Shown here in pieces: positions 49,907 through 58,780 of a stretch of DNA of 64,000 nucleotides. The stretch's first letter is position 1; each line of letters begins with the position of its first letter. Made by a program: the position numbers and the translations under genes. This DNA is from Natronobeatus ordinarius. GTDB lineage: Archaea; Halobacteriota; Halobacteria; Halobacteriales; Natrialbaceae. Below the pieces are notes generated by a model. The model was not told the origin of the DNA. It worked only from the letters and a program-made list of their open reading frames with translations, and did no database searches. The stretch is taken from positions 682,001-746,000 of the forward strand of contig NZ_CP101456.1 in NCBI RefSeq assembly GCF_024362485.1, read 5' to 3'.

Positions 49907-50842
49907 TCACAGCTCCTCGATGACCGCCTCGGCGAACGTCGTTAGCGCCCGTTCCGGTTCCTCGGCCTCGAGGCCGACGATGACGTGATCGAGCCCGTAG
50001 CCCTCGAGCCGGGCGAAGTACTCCCGGAACCACTCGACGCCGGCGTGGTAGCCCAGGTGGCGCGGCTCCGGGTCGGCGTCGGGGTCGGCCGCGAGTTCGA
50101 CGCGGACCGCGATGGCGAACGGCTGCTCGCCCGCCAGCGACCGCCACTGCTCGAGGTAGGTCTGGAGCGTCTCGTCGGGGAGGTGGTAGAACAGCCAGCC
50201 GTCGCCGTGGTCGGCGATCCACTCGAGCGACTGGCGGGCGTAGCCGGTCGGCAGCAGTGGGATCGACCCGCTCGTCGGCTTCGGGAGCACGTCGAGGTCG
50301 CCCTCGAGGCGTCCCCACTCGCCGTCGAGTTCGGGGAACGCCTCGCGCCAGACCGTCCGGAGGACCTCGATGGATTCGCGGACGCGCGCCCCGCGTTCGT
50401 CGCGGTCGACGCCGAACGCCGGGAACTCCGGATCGCGGTCGCCGGAGGCGACGCCGAGGACGAGCCGCCCCTTCGAGAGGCGGTCGACGGTCGCGGCGGC
50501 TTTCGCGACGTGCAACGGGTGGCGAAGCGGGAGGACGACGCTCGCGGTGCCGAGGGCGACCGCGTCGGTGTGGGCGGCGACGTGGGAGAGCCACGGCCAG
50601 GTGTCGAAGCCGCCGCCAGCGTCGCCAAAGCGCGGCCAGTAGGTCGGCACGTCCCGCGCCCAGAGCCCGTCGAAGCCGACCGCCTCGGCGTGGCGCGCGA
50701 GTCGGAGTTCCTCGTCGACGGCGGGCGTCGACCGCCGCGTCCCCGTGAGCGGGAAGCTCGTCCCGAACGTCAGCCCGTCGCCCTCGAACAGCCGGCGGTA
50801 GCCCGCGTTCTCGTGAGTAGCCGTCTCTGTGCCGTCGCTCAT
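49907..50842 (-). CDS. LLM-class (luciferase-like) oxidoreductase
   Basis: A 311-residue TIM-barrel flavin- or F420-dependent oxidoreductase. Features are the N-terminal GTSFPLTGTRR, ARHAEAVGFDGLWARDVPTYW, GTASVVLPLRHPLHVAKAAATVDRLSKGRLVLGVASGD and a late LDHVIVGLEAEEP, all standard for the family. The cofactor (F420 or FMN) and substrate cannot be told apart here. The ATG at 50842 gives MSDGTETATHEN. It follows, on the same strand, the CoA-transferase gene whose stop is 55 bases upstream of its start, so they may share a transcript. Confidence 0.85.
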   Translation of the reverse strand: MSDGTETATHENAGYRRLFEGDGLTFGTSFPLTGTRRSTPAVDEELRLARHAEAVGFDGLWARDVPTYWPRFGDAGGGFDTWPWLSHVAAHTDAVALGTASVVLPLRHPLHVAKAAATVDRLSKGRLVLGVASGDRDPEFPAFGVDRDERGARVRESIEVLRTVWREAFPELDGEWGRLEGDLDVLPKPTSGSIPLLPTGYARQSLEWIADHGDGWLFYHLPDETLQTYLEQWRSLAGEQPFAIAVRVELAADPDADPEPRHLGYHAGVEWFREYFARLEGYGLDHVIVGLEAEEPERALTTFAEAVIEEL

Positions 50843-50896
50843 CGACAGTCGATTGCGGCCGAGGGAGTATCGGTGCTCGGGTTGCGGTCGGCCGAC

Positions 50897-52108
50897 TCAG
50901 AGGCAGCCGTCGTTCCGGAGGCGTTCGATCTCGTCGGCGTCGTAGCCGAGTTCGGCGAGGATGGCGTCCGTGTCCTCGCCGAGTTCGGGCGGCTTCGTCG
51001 GATGGGGCGCGTCGAACGTCGACGAGCGGAGGGGAAGTAACGGGACGGCGACCTCCGCCTCGGCCCCTTCTGTCGTCTCGATCGTCCCGAGGGCGTCGCT
51101 CGCGAGCAGGTGCTCGTCTTCGCCCACTTCGCGGACGTTCTGGACGGGAGCGACGGGGACGCCGACCTCGCGGATGGCCGCGACGACCTCGTCGGCGGGG
51201 CGCTCACGGATGACGGCCTGCAACTCGGCGTTGAGGTCGGCTTCGTTCGCCCGGCGGTCCGCGAGCGTCTCGAACGCCGGCCGCTCGTGGAGGTCGACCT
51301 CGAGGGCCGCACAGAGGCGTTCCCACTGGGCCTGTGAGGACGGGCCGACGAAGACCCACGTCTCGTCGGCGGCCAGGTAGACGTCGTAGGGCGCCCAGTT
51401 CTCGTGGCTGGCGCCGATCGGCTCGGGGACGTCGTCGTACGCCTGCGCGTAGGCGAGCCAGTAGCCCATCAGTGAGACGGTGCTCTCGTACAGCGGCGCG
51501 GTGACGTGCTGGCCCTCGCCGGTGATCGCCCGCTGGCGAATTCCGGAGACGACGCCGATGGCGCCGAACAGCGCGGCGGTCATGTCGGCGACGCTCGTCC
51601 CCGCACGGGCCGGCGGCTTGTCCGGGTGGCCCGTGACGCTCATCAGCCCCGAGAGCGCCTCGGCGATCGGGTCCAGTGCGGGGTACTCCTGGTAGGGCCC
51701 CTCGTTGAAACCCTTGATCGAGCAGTACACCAGCTCCGGGTTCTGCTCGCGGAGCTGTTCGTAACCGATACCGAGGCGCTCGGGTGCCCCCGGGCGGAGG
51801 TTCTCGACGAAGGCGTCGGCCTCCGCGACCAGGTCGTAGAACACCGCGAGCCCGTCGTCGGTCTTCAAATCGAGCGTGATCGCCCGTTTGTTCCGGTTGA
51901 CGGCGTTGAACAGGCTGTTGCCGACCGGACTCGAGTCGCGGACCGAGTCGCCGCCCGAGGCGCGGCGTTCGACCTTGATGACGTCGGCGCCGAGTTCGGC
52001 GAGGATCAGCGAGCAGAACGGGCCGGCCGCGATGTGGCCGAGCTCGAGGACGGTAATGTCGTTCAGCGGGCGGTCGTCGTGGCGTGATGCAGTGTGACTC
52101 TGACTCAT
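50897..52108 (-). CDS. Family III CoA-transferase (CaiB/BaiF)
   Basis: 403 residues of the L-carnitine/formyl-CoA transferase family. ITVLELGHIAAGPFCSLILAELGADVIKVE is the classical start. DLKTDDG, YCSIKGFNEGPY and ADMTAALFGA follow. The catalytic Asp is expected in the TSVADMTA stretch. It moves CoA between carboxylic acids. Directly downstream of the tctCBA transporter genes in the same direction, it most likely activates the imported di- or tricarboxylate (for example citramalate, mesaconate or itaconate). The exact acid is inference. Confidence 0.88.
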   Translation of the reverse strand: MSQSHTASRHDDRPLNDITVLELGHIAAGPFCSLILAELGADVIKVERRASGGDSVRDSSPVGNSLFNAVNRNKRAITLDLKTDDGLAVFYDLVAEADAFVENLRPGAPERLGIGYEQLREQNPELVYCSIKGFNEGPYQEYPALDPIAEALSGLMSVTGHPDKPPARAGTSVADMTAALFGAIGVVSGIRQRAITGEGQHVTAPLYESTVSLMGYWLAYAQAYDDVPEPIGASHENWAPYDVYLAADETWVFVGPSSQAQWERLCAALEVDLHERPAFETLADRRANEADLNAELQAVIRERPADEVVAAIREVGVPVAPVQNVREVGEDEHLLASDALGTIETTEGAEAEVAVPLLPLRSSTFDAPHPTKPPELGEDTDAILAELGYDADEIERLRNDGCL

Positions 52109-52166
52109 ACTGTGAGATAGCTAACAGGGGTGGTCGGCGAGCGGTACGCCATCGTGGAGGTCGGGC

Positions 52167-53666
52167 TCATGTGGCGTCGGGGCCCTCCTGGCGGTTGCGC
52201 AGCCAGTTCGAGACGAGCGGCCCGACGACGACGAGGACGATGAGCAGGACGATCAGCCGGGACGGCCAGCTCGCGACGAAGATCGCCCACGAGCCGTCCG
52301 ACAGCTGCAGCGAGCGCAGGAAGTTCTCCTCGGCGATGCCGCCGAGGACCATCCCGAGGATGAACGCGATGACGGAGTACTCGTGCTGGAACATGTAGTA
52401 GCCGACGGCGCCGAGAACGAGGATCGTCGCGACGTCGATCCAGTTGCTCCGCAGGGTGTAGCTGCCGGCGACGGCGAGCACGACGATGACGGGAATCAGG
52501 TACTCGGTGTTGATCCGCGTGAGGACGTCCATCCGGGTCACCAGCGAGAGGCCGATCACCAGGATCACGAGGTTGCCGACGAACAGCGCGACGAAGACGC
52601 TGTAGGTGAGCTGTAACTCCCCCTCGAAGAGGTCCGGGCCGGGGATCAGCCCGTGCATGAGCAGCCCGCCAAGCAGGACGGCCGTCGCCCCGGAGCCCGG
52701 AATCCCGAACGAGAGCGCCGGGATGAGCGAGCCGCCGACGGTGCCGTTGTTCGACGACTCCGAGGCGATCACGCCGAGGATCTCGCCGCGACCGAACCGG
52801 TCGGAGGCGGACGAGCGCATCGCTTCGCCGTAGGCGACGAAGTTCGAGACGGCCGCGCCGGAGCCGGGCAGGGAGCCGATCCCCATCCCAATGAACGCGG
52901 ATTTGACCAGCGTGACCGGATGGGAGAGAACCTCCCGGACGCCTCGCGTATGGGTTCCGTCGACGGCGATCCCGTCTCTGGCGATCCCGCCGCGCTCGCC
53001 CGCGAGCTTCAGCATCTCTGCGATCGCGAACAGTCCGAGAATCGCCGCGACGAAGTTGAGCCCGTCGTAGAGCTCGAGCGAGCCGAAGGTGAATCGGAGC
53101 TCCGAGGACATCGGCGCGATGCCGATCGTCGTCAACAGCAGGCCGAACGCTCCGGCGACGAACCCCTTGACGATCGAGCCCCGGGCGACGATCGTGATCA
53201 TCGAGAGCCCGAGGACGGCGACCAGGAAGTACTCCGGCGACCCCATCAGGAGGACGATCGTCACGAGCAGCGGCGAGAGCAGGATGAGTACGGCGACGGT
53301 CATGAAGCCGGCGAACGCCGAACTGACGGCCGACACCGAGAGGGCGTAGCCGGCCTCCCCCTGTCTCGAGAGCGGGTAGCCGTCGAACGTCGTGGCGGCC
53401 GCGGCGGCCGTGCCGGGGACGTTGACGAGGATCGCGGCGATCGAGCCGCCGTACATCGAGCCGGAGTAGATCCCCACGAGCAGGATGATGGCGTTCGTCC
53501 CTCCGAGCGGCAGCGTGAGCGGCAAGACGACGGCCATCCCGAGGTTCGGCCCGATCCCCGGGACGGCGCCGATGACGATGCCGAGCAGCACGCCGAGGAT
53601 CAGCCAGCCGACGGTCGGCCAGGAGAGGGCGATGGCGATCCCCTCGAGGAGGGCGTCGAAGACCAT
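52167..53666 (-). CDS. tctA: Tripartite tricarboxylate transporter large membrane subunit TctA
   Basis: 499 residues with about 11-12 helices. The signature loop is GIVIGAVPGIGPNLGMAVVLPLT near the N-terminus and its inverted counterpart MGIGSLPGSGAAVSNFVAYGEAM, hallmarks of TctA. IPALSFGIPGSGATAVLLGGL is a third glycine-rich loop. It carries the solute using the ion gradient, fed by the TctC lipoprotein. It starts one base after the tctB stop (TAG then ATG, 53669-53664), so translation is coupled. Confidence 0.93.
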   Translation of the reverse strand: MVFDALLEGIAIALSWPTVGWLILGVLLGIVIGAVPGIGPNLGMAVVLPLTLPLGGTNAIILLVGIYSGSMYGGSIAAILVNVPGTAAAAATTFDGYPLSRQGEAGYALSVSAVSSAFAGFMTVAVLILLSPLLVTIVLLMGSPEYFLVAVLGLSMITIVARGSIVKGFVAGAFGLLLTTIGIAPMSSELRFTFGSLELYDGLNFVAAILGLFAIAEMLKLAGERGGIARDGIAVDGTHTRGVREVLSHPVTLVKSAFIGMGIGSLPGSGAAVSNFVAYGEAMRSSASDRFGRGEILGVIASESSNNGTVGGSLIPALSFGIPGSGATAVLLGGLLMHGLIPGPDLFEGELQLTYSVFVALFVGNLVILVIGLSLVTRMDVLTRINTEYLIPVIVVLAVAGSYTLRSNWIDVATILVLGAVGYYMFQHEYSVIAFILGMVLGGIAEENFLRSLQLSDGSWAIFVASWPSRLIVLLIVLVVVGPLVSNWLRNRQEGPDAT

Positions 53667-54302
53667 CTAGAGCCCTCCACCTGGGAGCAGGCGGCCATCG
53701 CCCAGCGGTGCGTTGGCGAGTTCGATGAACAGAAACACGACGAGCAGCGACGCGACGACGAGCGCGAGCGCCGTCCGCCGCCGGTGTCCGAACCACGTCG
53801 CGTACGCGAGCACGAACAGCGGCGTCGCGACGAGGATGCTGAAGAGATACGACAGGCCGACGTAGCCGGCGATGGCGGCGAACGTGAACTGCCGCGGCGT
53901 GAGCGGGCGCTCCGCTGCCCGCGTCGACGTGGCGTCCGCGTCGTCGGTGTCGGTCTCGAGCTCCGTCGCGTCGTCGGTGTCGGTCTCGAGTTCCGTCGCG
54001 TCGTCGGTGTCGGTCTCGAGTTCCGTCGCGTCGTCGGTGTCGGTCTCGAGTTCCGTCGCGTCGTGCTCGAGTTCTTCCTGGTCGACGAGGCTGACCGGCT
54101 CGGCGACGACGCGTCGGAGCGGTTCCGGCAGGTACTCGCGTACGAGCAGGAGGACGACTCCGACGACGATCACGCCGGCCATCAGCCGGGGGAATAGCGC
54201 CGCCGACGACGACCGGAAGTCGAACGTGAGGGCGGTGAATCCGACGGCCGTCGCGAGGAAGACGCCGAGGAGGCCGAGTTCGGAGCGGTCGTGGCTCTGC
54301 AT
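53667..54302 (-). CDS. tctB: Tripartite tricarboxylate transporter small membrane subunit TctB
   Basis: 211 residues with about four helices (ELGLLGVFLATAVGFTALTF; ALFPRLMAGVIVVGVVLLLV; FTFAAIAGYVGLSYLFSILV; LALVVASLLVVFLFIEL). Between helices 2 and 3 lies an unusual acidic loop built of four ATELETDTDD repeats encoded by a 30-bp DNA repeat. The loop is absent from typical TctB proteins as I know them. It partners TctA. Coupled to tctA downstream and 9 bases after the tctC stop. Confidence 0.85.
   Translation of the reverse strand: MQSHDRSELGLLGVFLATAVGFTALTFDFRSSSAALFPRLMAGVIVVGVVLLLVREYLPEPLRRVVAEPVSLVDQEELEHDATELETDTDDATELETDTDDATELETDTDDATELETDTDDADATSTRAAERPLTPRQFTFAAIAGYVGLSYLFSILVATPLFVLAYATWFGHRRRTALALVVASLLVVFLFIELANAPLGDGRLLPGGGL
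53941..54060 (-). repeat. 30-bp tandem repeat, four copies, within tctB
   Basis: TCGTCGGTGTCGGTCTCGAG plus TTCCGTCGCG is repeated at 53941, 53971, 54001 and 54031. Only one base differs (C for T at 53961). It encodes the ATELETDTDD units of the TctB loop and keeps frame, so copy number can change without breaking the gene. Confidence 0.9.
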
Positions 54303-54311
54303 CGATCTCGC

Positions 54312-55310
54312 TCAGTTGGCCTCGTCGCGGAGGTCGTCGAGATCGACGAGGTCCGGAATCTCCGACCAGACGTCCTCGAGGACCTGGTCTGCCTCTTCCG
54401 GCGGGCCGTAGGCCATCTCGTTGCCGGTCTCTGCGGCCCACGACTGCACCTCGTCGCTCTCGATCGTCGCCTCGATCGCCTCGGAGAGGACCTCGACTCG
54501 GTCCTCCGGCGTCTCCGGCGGAACCCACATCGACCGGGTGACCTGCCCGAGGAAGTCCATTCCCTCGTAGCCGAGGTCCGTGATCGTCGGCGCGTCCGGG
54601 AACACCGAGCTCCCGTTGCTGGTGAGGACCGCGAGCACGTCGGCGTCGCCGCCGTCGACGGCGGCCGTGGCTCCCTGGTCCGAGGTGATCGCGACCGGCA
54701 CCTCGCCGGAGGCGACGGCCTGGTTGATCGGCCCGGCGCCGGAGTACTGGATGTAGTTCGACCAGGGCATCCCGTAGCGTTCCTGGAAGAACATCGCTTT
54801 CGGGAGGTAGTTCACGCCCAGCCCGCCGAGGTTCTCGAACTCGCCGTCGTCGTACCGGTCGACGGCGTCGTCGAAGTCCTCGAGCCCCTCGTCGGCGTCC
54901 CCGATGACGACGATCGCGTTGAAACCGATCGTCGCCAGCCCCTTGAGATCCTGCATCTCGAAGTCCGGCGGGTTGATCATGGCCTCGATCGACGTCGTCA
55001 GCGGGTTGAACTTCCCGAACGTGTAGCCGTCGGGGTCGCTGGTCAGCAGCTGACCGATCCCGCGCATCGCGCCCGCACCGGGGACGTTCTCGACGCGGAT
55101 GTCCTGGTCGAGTTCGTCCGACAGCGGGCCCGCCATCTGCCGGACGTAGGTGTCCGAGCCGCCGCCCTCGTCGAACGGCACGACGGCGGTCAGGTCGTCG
55201 TCCGGGTACTCGCCCTCGTCGCCGAGACAACCCGCGAGGCCGGCGAGTCCTGCGACACCGATCGTCTTGAGCACTGTCCGTCTCCGTGTGAGTGACTGTT
55301 TCCGTGGCAT
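54312..55310 (-). CDS. tctC: TctC-type substrate-binding lipoprotein
   Basis: 332 residues. The signal has a twin-arginine start (LTRRRTVLKTIG) and lipobox GLAGC near residue 26, so it is anchored outside. The mature TctC/Bug fold shows LTAVVPFDEGGGSDTYVRQMA, ENVPGAGAMRGIGQLLTSDPDGYTFG, and VAITSDQGATAAVDGGDADVLAVL. It binds a carboxylate and delivers it to TctAB. The ATG at 55310 (MPRKQSLTRRR) is chosen because the codon at 55337 adds nine residues before the Tat region. It heads the operon tctC-tctB-tctA-CoA-transferase, divergent from an HTH_10 regulator. Confidence 0.92.
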   Translation of the reverse strand: MPRKQSLTRRRTVLKTIGVAGLAGLAGCLGDEGEYPDDDLTAVVPFDEGGGSDTYVRQMAGPLSDELDQDIRVENVPGAGAMRGIGQLLTSDPDGYTFGKFNPLTTSIEAMINPPDFEMQDLKGLATIGFNAIVVIGDADEGLEDFDDAVDRYDDGEFENLGGLGVNYLPKAMFFQERYGMPWSNYIQYSGAGPINQAVASGEVPVAITSDQGATAAVDGGDADVLAVLTSNGSSVFPDAPTITDLGYEGMDFLGQVTRSMWVPPETPEDRVEVLSEAIEATIESDEVQSWAAETGNEMAYGPPEEADQVLEDVWSEIPDLVDLDDLRDEAN

Positions 55311-55584
55311 GTGGCTGTTGTCCGTCCCCCGAGTCACACCGTCCCGATCTCGGCCGGCAGGGAACTACCGGGATCGGGTTCTGCGGCGCGACTGCAACGT
55401 CTGAATCCGTCCGAGGGTACGACTAAGCAACTGATGAGAAGTACAGATATCGATACTCCCTACACTTGTTGGCGGCCACGGTCTAGTTATAATCTATGAT
55501 TTAATATAGAAATAAAACACAGTCAGAAGGGCGTGGCGTTCGTAGTGTCGCAACATTCAATACTGAAACTCCGTGAACATAGTT

Positions 55585-56262
55585 ATGCTACGGAGTACCA
55601 TCCGTCTCGACCTCCACTCGGACTTCGTGCTCAACGACGTCACGCGGGAGTTCGACAGCCCGTTCATCGTCACGCACGAGGAGGTTCACGACGACGATAC
55701 GCTCACGTTCGTCGCGGAGGTGACGGACAAGCGCGACGAGATCGCCGCTCGTCTGGCGGAGTATCCGTCGGTGATGCGGGTCGGCGCGATGGGCGAGTCG
55801 GTGATCGTCGTCCGAAAGCGCTCGTGCGGGGCGATCCCGATCATCCGCCGCCACAACGGCTTCCTCGCCGGCGTCGATCGCGCGTTCGGCACCGAGCGCA
55901 CCTTCGACGTGCTGACGTTCTGTCGAGACGACATCCAGGCGATCGCCACCGACCTCGAGGAGCTGGGCGTCGTCTCGATCGAGAAACTCATCGCCGTCGA
56001 CGAACGGCCGGCCGACCTCTCGACGCGACAGCTCGAGGTCGTCCAGGCCGCCCTCGAGGCGGGCTACTTCGACTGGCCGCGCAAGGCCGAGGCGGTCGAC
56101 GTCGCCGCCGACCTCGACATCACGCACCCGACGTTCCTCGAGCACCTCCGAAAGGCCGAGAAAAAACTCCTCACGCAGGCGCTCTCGAACCGGACGCTGC
56201 GAAACGACGGCGTGATCGACCCGGACCAGCTCGTCGACGCGCTCGAGTCACTCGAGGCGTAG
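55585..56262 (+). CDS. HTH_10 (Bat-type) regulator of the carboxylate cluster
   Basis: 225 residues. The N-terminal ligand domain (~1-155: VTDKRDEIAARLAEYPSVMRVG; GAIPIIRRHNGFLAGVDRAFG) is followed by HTH_10 at ~155-205 (LSTRQLEVVQAALEAGYFDWPRKAEA; LDITHPTFLEHLRKAEKKLL). The ATG at 55585 is preferred over the GTG at 55573. Divergent from tctC, with a 274-bp space rich in A+T around 55485-55525, it probably activates the transporter operon when the imported acid or its CoA ester is present. It converges with the LeuA-like gene, 20 bases apart. Confidence 0.85.
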   Translation: MLRSTIRLDLHSDFVLNDVTREFDSPFIVTHEEVHDDDTLTFVAEVTDKRDEIAARLAEYPSVMRVGAMGESVIVVRKRSCGAIPIIRRHNGFLAGVDRAFGTERTFDVLTFCRDDIQAIATDLEELGVVSIEKLIAVDERPADLSTRQLEVVQAALEAGYFDWPRKAEAVDVAADLDITHPTFLEHLRKAEKKLLTQALSNRTLRNDGVIDPDQLVDALESLEA

Positions 56263-56282
56263 CTCGAGGCGTGCAGGTCGCG

Positions 56283-57377
56283 TCAGTCGGCTCCGAAGCG
56301 ATCCCTGACGAGCTCGACCGCCGCCGCGGTGTCGAGCGGCCCCCGCTTCTCGAGGAGCTCGAGCACCGTCGCGACCCGCTCGTCGGTCGGCTCGAGGCCG
56401 GCGCGCTCGAGCAGCCCCCGGGCTGCCCCCCGGCCGCTGGCCGCGCCGAAGACGAGTTCGCGCTCCCCGCCGAACGTCGCGGGATCGAACGGCTCGAAGA
56501 CGCTCGGATCCGCGAGCATCGCCGCCGTGTGGATCCCGGACTCGTGTCGCGTCACCTCCTCGCCGAGCACCGCCTTCCCCGGCGCGACCGACTCGCCGAG
56601 CGTCTCGAGGACGCCTTCGCAGACGGGCACGAGTCGCTCGGGGTCGACTCCGAACGACGTCCCGTGCTCGAGGACGCCGGCGGCGACGACCTCCTCGAGC
56701 GCCGCGTTTCCGGCGCGTTCGCCCACCGAGGCGACGCTGACGTCGGCCCTTCCGACGCCGGCCTCGTAGGCGGTCAGCACGTTGGCGGTCGCCACCCCGA
56801 GGTCGTCGTGGAAGTGGACGCCGAGCCTGCCCAGGTCGACCCGTTCGCCCAGCTCGGCGAGCGTCGTCGCCACCGAGGTCGGCGTCCGGGCGCCGACCGT
56901 GTCCGCCAGGTTGAGCACGTCGACGTCCGGGAACCGCTCGGCCGCCTCGAGGAGGTGGTCGCCGTCGGTCCGGAACGCGTCGAGCAGGCTCACGACGACG
57001 GCGGCGTCGTGGTCGAACGCGAGGTCGACCGCCTCGCGTAGCGCGTCGAACATCTCCGCCCGCGAGCGGTCGACGAGGTGGGTGAGCTGGCGGTCCGAGA
57101 GCGGGGCGAAGACCTCGACGACGTCCGCCTCGGCCGCCACGGCGGCCTCGACGTCGCCCGGCACCGCCCGGGCGAGCGCGACGACGTCGGCCTCGAGGTC
57201 GTCGGCCAGCGTCCGGACGACCTGCCGGTCGGCCGCACCGGTGATCGGGAATCCCGCCTGGACGGACGCGACCCCGAGCTCGTCGAGTCGCCGACCGGCT
57301 TCGACTTTCGCGTCGGGTGCGTAGGACTGCCCCGGCCGCTGTTCACCCTCCCGGAGGGTGACGTCGGTCAGTTGCAT
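56283..57377 (-). CDS. LeuA/citramalate-synthase-like acyltransferase (HMGL barrel)
   Basis: 364 residues of the DRE-TIM metallolyase family that condenses acetyl-CoA with 2-oxo acids. The DxTLREGEQRPG signature is at the start. HFHDDLGVATANVLTAYEAG contains the metal-binding H-x-H, and GERAGNAALEEV the later conserved Asn. It is shorter than LeuA and lacks the allosteric domain, so it resembles homocitrate, re-citrate or citramalate synthases, or a lyase. The ATG at 57377 (MQLTDVTLREG) is preferred over the upstream 57467. Adjacent to a tricarboxylate transporter and CoA-transferase, a role in citramalate or homocitrate metabolism is plausible. Confidence 0.85.
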   Translation of the reverse strand: MQLTDVTLREGEQRPGQSYAPDAKVEAGRRLDELGVASVQAGFPITGAADRQVVRTLADDLEADVVALARAVPGDVEAAVAAEADVVEVFAPLSDRQLTHLVDRSRAEMFDALREAVDLAFDHDAAVVVSLLDAFRTDGDHLLEAAERFPDVDVLNLADTVGARTPTSVATTLAELGERVDLGRLGVHFHDDLGVATANVLTAYEAGVGRADVSVASVGERAGNAALEEVVAAGVLEHGTSFGVDPERLVPVCEGVLETLGESVAPGKAVLGEEVTRHESGIHTAAMLADPSVFEPFDPATFGGERELVFGAASGRGAARGLLERAGLEPTDERVATVLELLEKRGPLDTAAAVELVRDRFGAD

Positions 57378-57539
57378 GTCCTCGAGCGCGGACGTCGCCG
57401 CGCGACCGTCCCGTTTCGAAGCTGATCCATAGTTGCCCAGTGCAACGTCCGCCCGAAGTAGGTTCACCCAACAGGTGAAGGGTCTCCGTCGAGGTGGTCC
57501 GTCGGACCTTCACGACGAACCCGGACGCCACCAGCTCGC

Positions 57540-57791
57540 TACGACGCGGCCTATCGCAACCACTTCAACCGAAGCGACCGCGTCTTCGAACGGTACGTCG
57601 CGACGCTGTTGCAGGCGGGAATCGATCGCGGAACCGTCCGTGACTGCGATCCCGAAGCGATGGCTACGACTCTCGCCGGCGTCATGCTCCGCCAGTCGAC
57701 CGTCGACGACGCCCGCCTCGAGGCCGTCCAGTCCGAACTCGAGACGCTCCTCGAAGCGCAGGTTCTCCTCGAGTCGACTGCCCACGGCTGA
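57540..57791 (+). pseudogene. C-terminal fragment of a TetR-family regulator
   Basis: The frame YDAAYRNHFNRSDRVFERYVATLLQAGIDRG..., continuing VRDCDPEAMATTLAGVM to a stop at 57789-57791, matches the C-terminal ligand domain of haloarchaeal TetR/AcrR regulators. There is no HTH upstream: the frame before 57540 is unrelated. It is a truncated relic of about 83 codons. An ATG at 57661 or GTG nearby could give a short product but would lack DNA binding. Confidence 0.65.
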
Positions 57792-57852
57792 CGTCGCAGC
57801 GTGGCTCTCACGCTCCGAGTGTCGCTCCTCGAACGTCACCTTCATCAGTACG

Positions 57853-57859
57853 TTTATTA
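57853..57859 (+). promoter_or_regulatory. TATA box of the secreted-protein gene
   Basis: TTTATTA is centred about 28 bases before the ATG at 57884, fitting leaderless transcription. Confidence 0.55.
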
Positions 57860-57883
57860 CTCCTGACTTACCATTTCGTTCGC

Positions 57884-58585
57884 ATGTCACGCACGTTCGT
57901 TCTTCCACTCCTCTTGCTGTGTTGTGCGCTCGCGGTTGGGGTCGGTGGCGGTACCGCCGCCGCCGAGGCGACCGTCGACCGCTCTTTCGAGGCCAACGCA
58001 ACGCCTGGCGACGCCGTGACGGTGACGACGACGATCGAACGCGACGACGACGGACCGGTCGACTACGCCGAGGAGTTCGATCCCGCGTTCGAGGACGTTT
58101 CTCTCGAGTCGTTGACGCTCGACGGGGAACCGATTACGCCGATGTTGGCGTTTGCCGGTGGCGACTCGCTTCTCGTCGTCACGAACGACCTCGAAGCGGG
58201 CACGCTCGAGATCGTTTTCACCGTCGAAGTGCCCGACGACGCGAACCTGGATGATCGCTTCAAGTTCGACGGCGACTTCCGTGCGACCCCCGGAACCGAT
58301 CCGATAGCCGTCGCCGGCGATGACGTCCTCACGATCACTACAGTCGAAGACGACGGCCAGTCGGCCGATGTGGACGATGACGAGTCTGGAGTCGCCGCAG
58401 ACGATGTCGACATCGACGAGTCGGAAACCGCGACGAGTGCTGACGACAGCGATGAACTGGAGATGACTGACGCCGACGGCGTCGGTGACGAATCGGAGCC
58501 GGCTGCAGAGGATGAGCTCGGGCTTTCACTCGTCGTTTCGATTCTTGCAATCGGTGTTGCCGTCGCCACGTTTTGCTGGCGGTAG
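57884..58585 (+). CDS. Secreted, membrane-anchored surface protein, function unknown
   Basis: 233 residues. The Sec-type signal MSRTFVLPLLLLCCALAVGVG has cleavage likely after AAA near residue 27. A beta-rich domain follows (~28-150: ATVDRSFEANATPGDAVTVTTTIE; LVVTNDLEAGTLEIVFTVEVP; DPIAVAGDDVLTITTVEDD), with the cohesin-like or Ig-like look of haloarchaeal adhesion domains. A very acidic, Asp/Ser-rich linker (150-205) and a single C-terminal helix (LGLSLVVSILAIGVAVATFCW) anchor it. Role at the cell surface is inferred. It lies upstream of the S8 protease gene in the same direction. Confidence 0.75.
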   Translation: MSRTFVLPLLLLCCALAVGVGGGTAAAEATVDRSFEANATPGDAVTVTTTIERDDDGPVDYAEEFDPAFEDVSLESLTLDGEPITPMLAFAGGDSLLVVTNDLEAGTLEIVFTVEVPDDANLDDRFKFDGDFRATPGTDPIAVAGDDVLTITTVEDDGQSADVDDDESGVAADDVDIDESETATSADDSDELEMTDADGVGDESEPAAEDELGLSLVVSILAIGVAVATFCWR

Positions 58586-58780
58586 TAACACACAGACACT
58601 CCGAACTGGTCGGACCGAATCAGCGCATTCCGCTTCACCTCCGTGACGGGTGTCTGACCATCTAACCTCTAACCTCGTGCAGAACGCCCTTCGTCACGAC
58701 TGTGAATTGATCTTTCTGATTGTCGAGAACCGTAATCTTTTGGTACTTTTACGTATTGTAGTAGGTACAGGTCAGGATGT

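Noticed and set aside
52105-55230. Minus-strand open frame of more than 1000 codons across tctC, tctB and tctA
   Set aside because: It is extremely Arg-rich and crosses three well-supported genes in another frame, a typical high-GC artefact.
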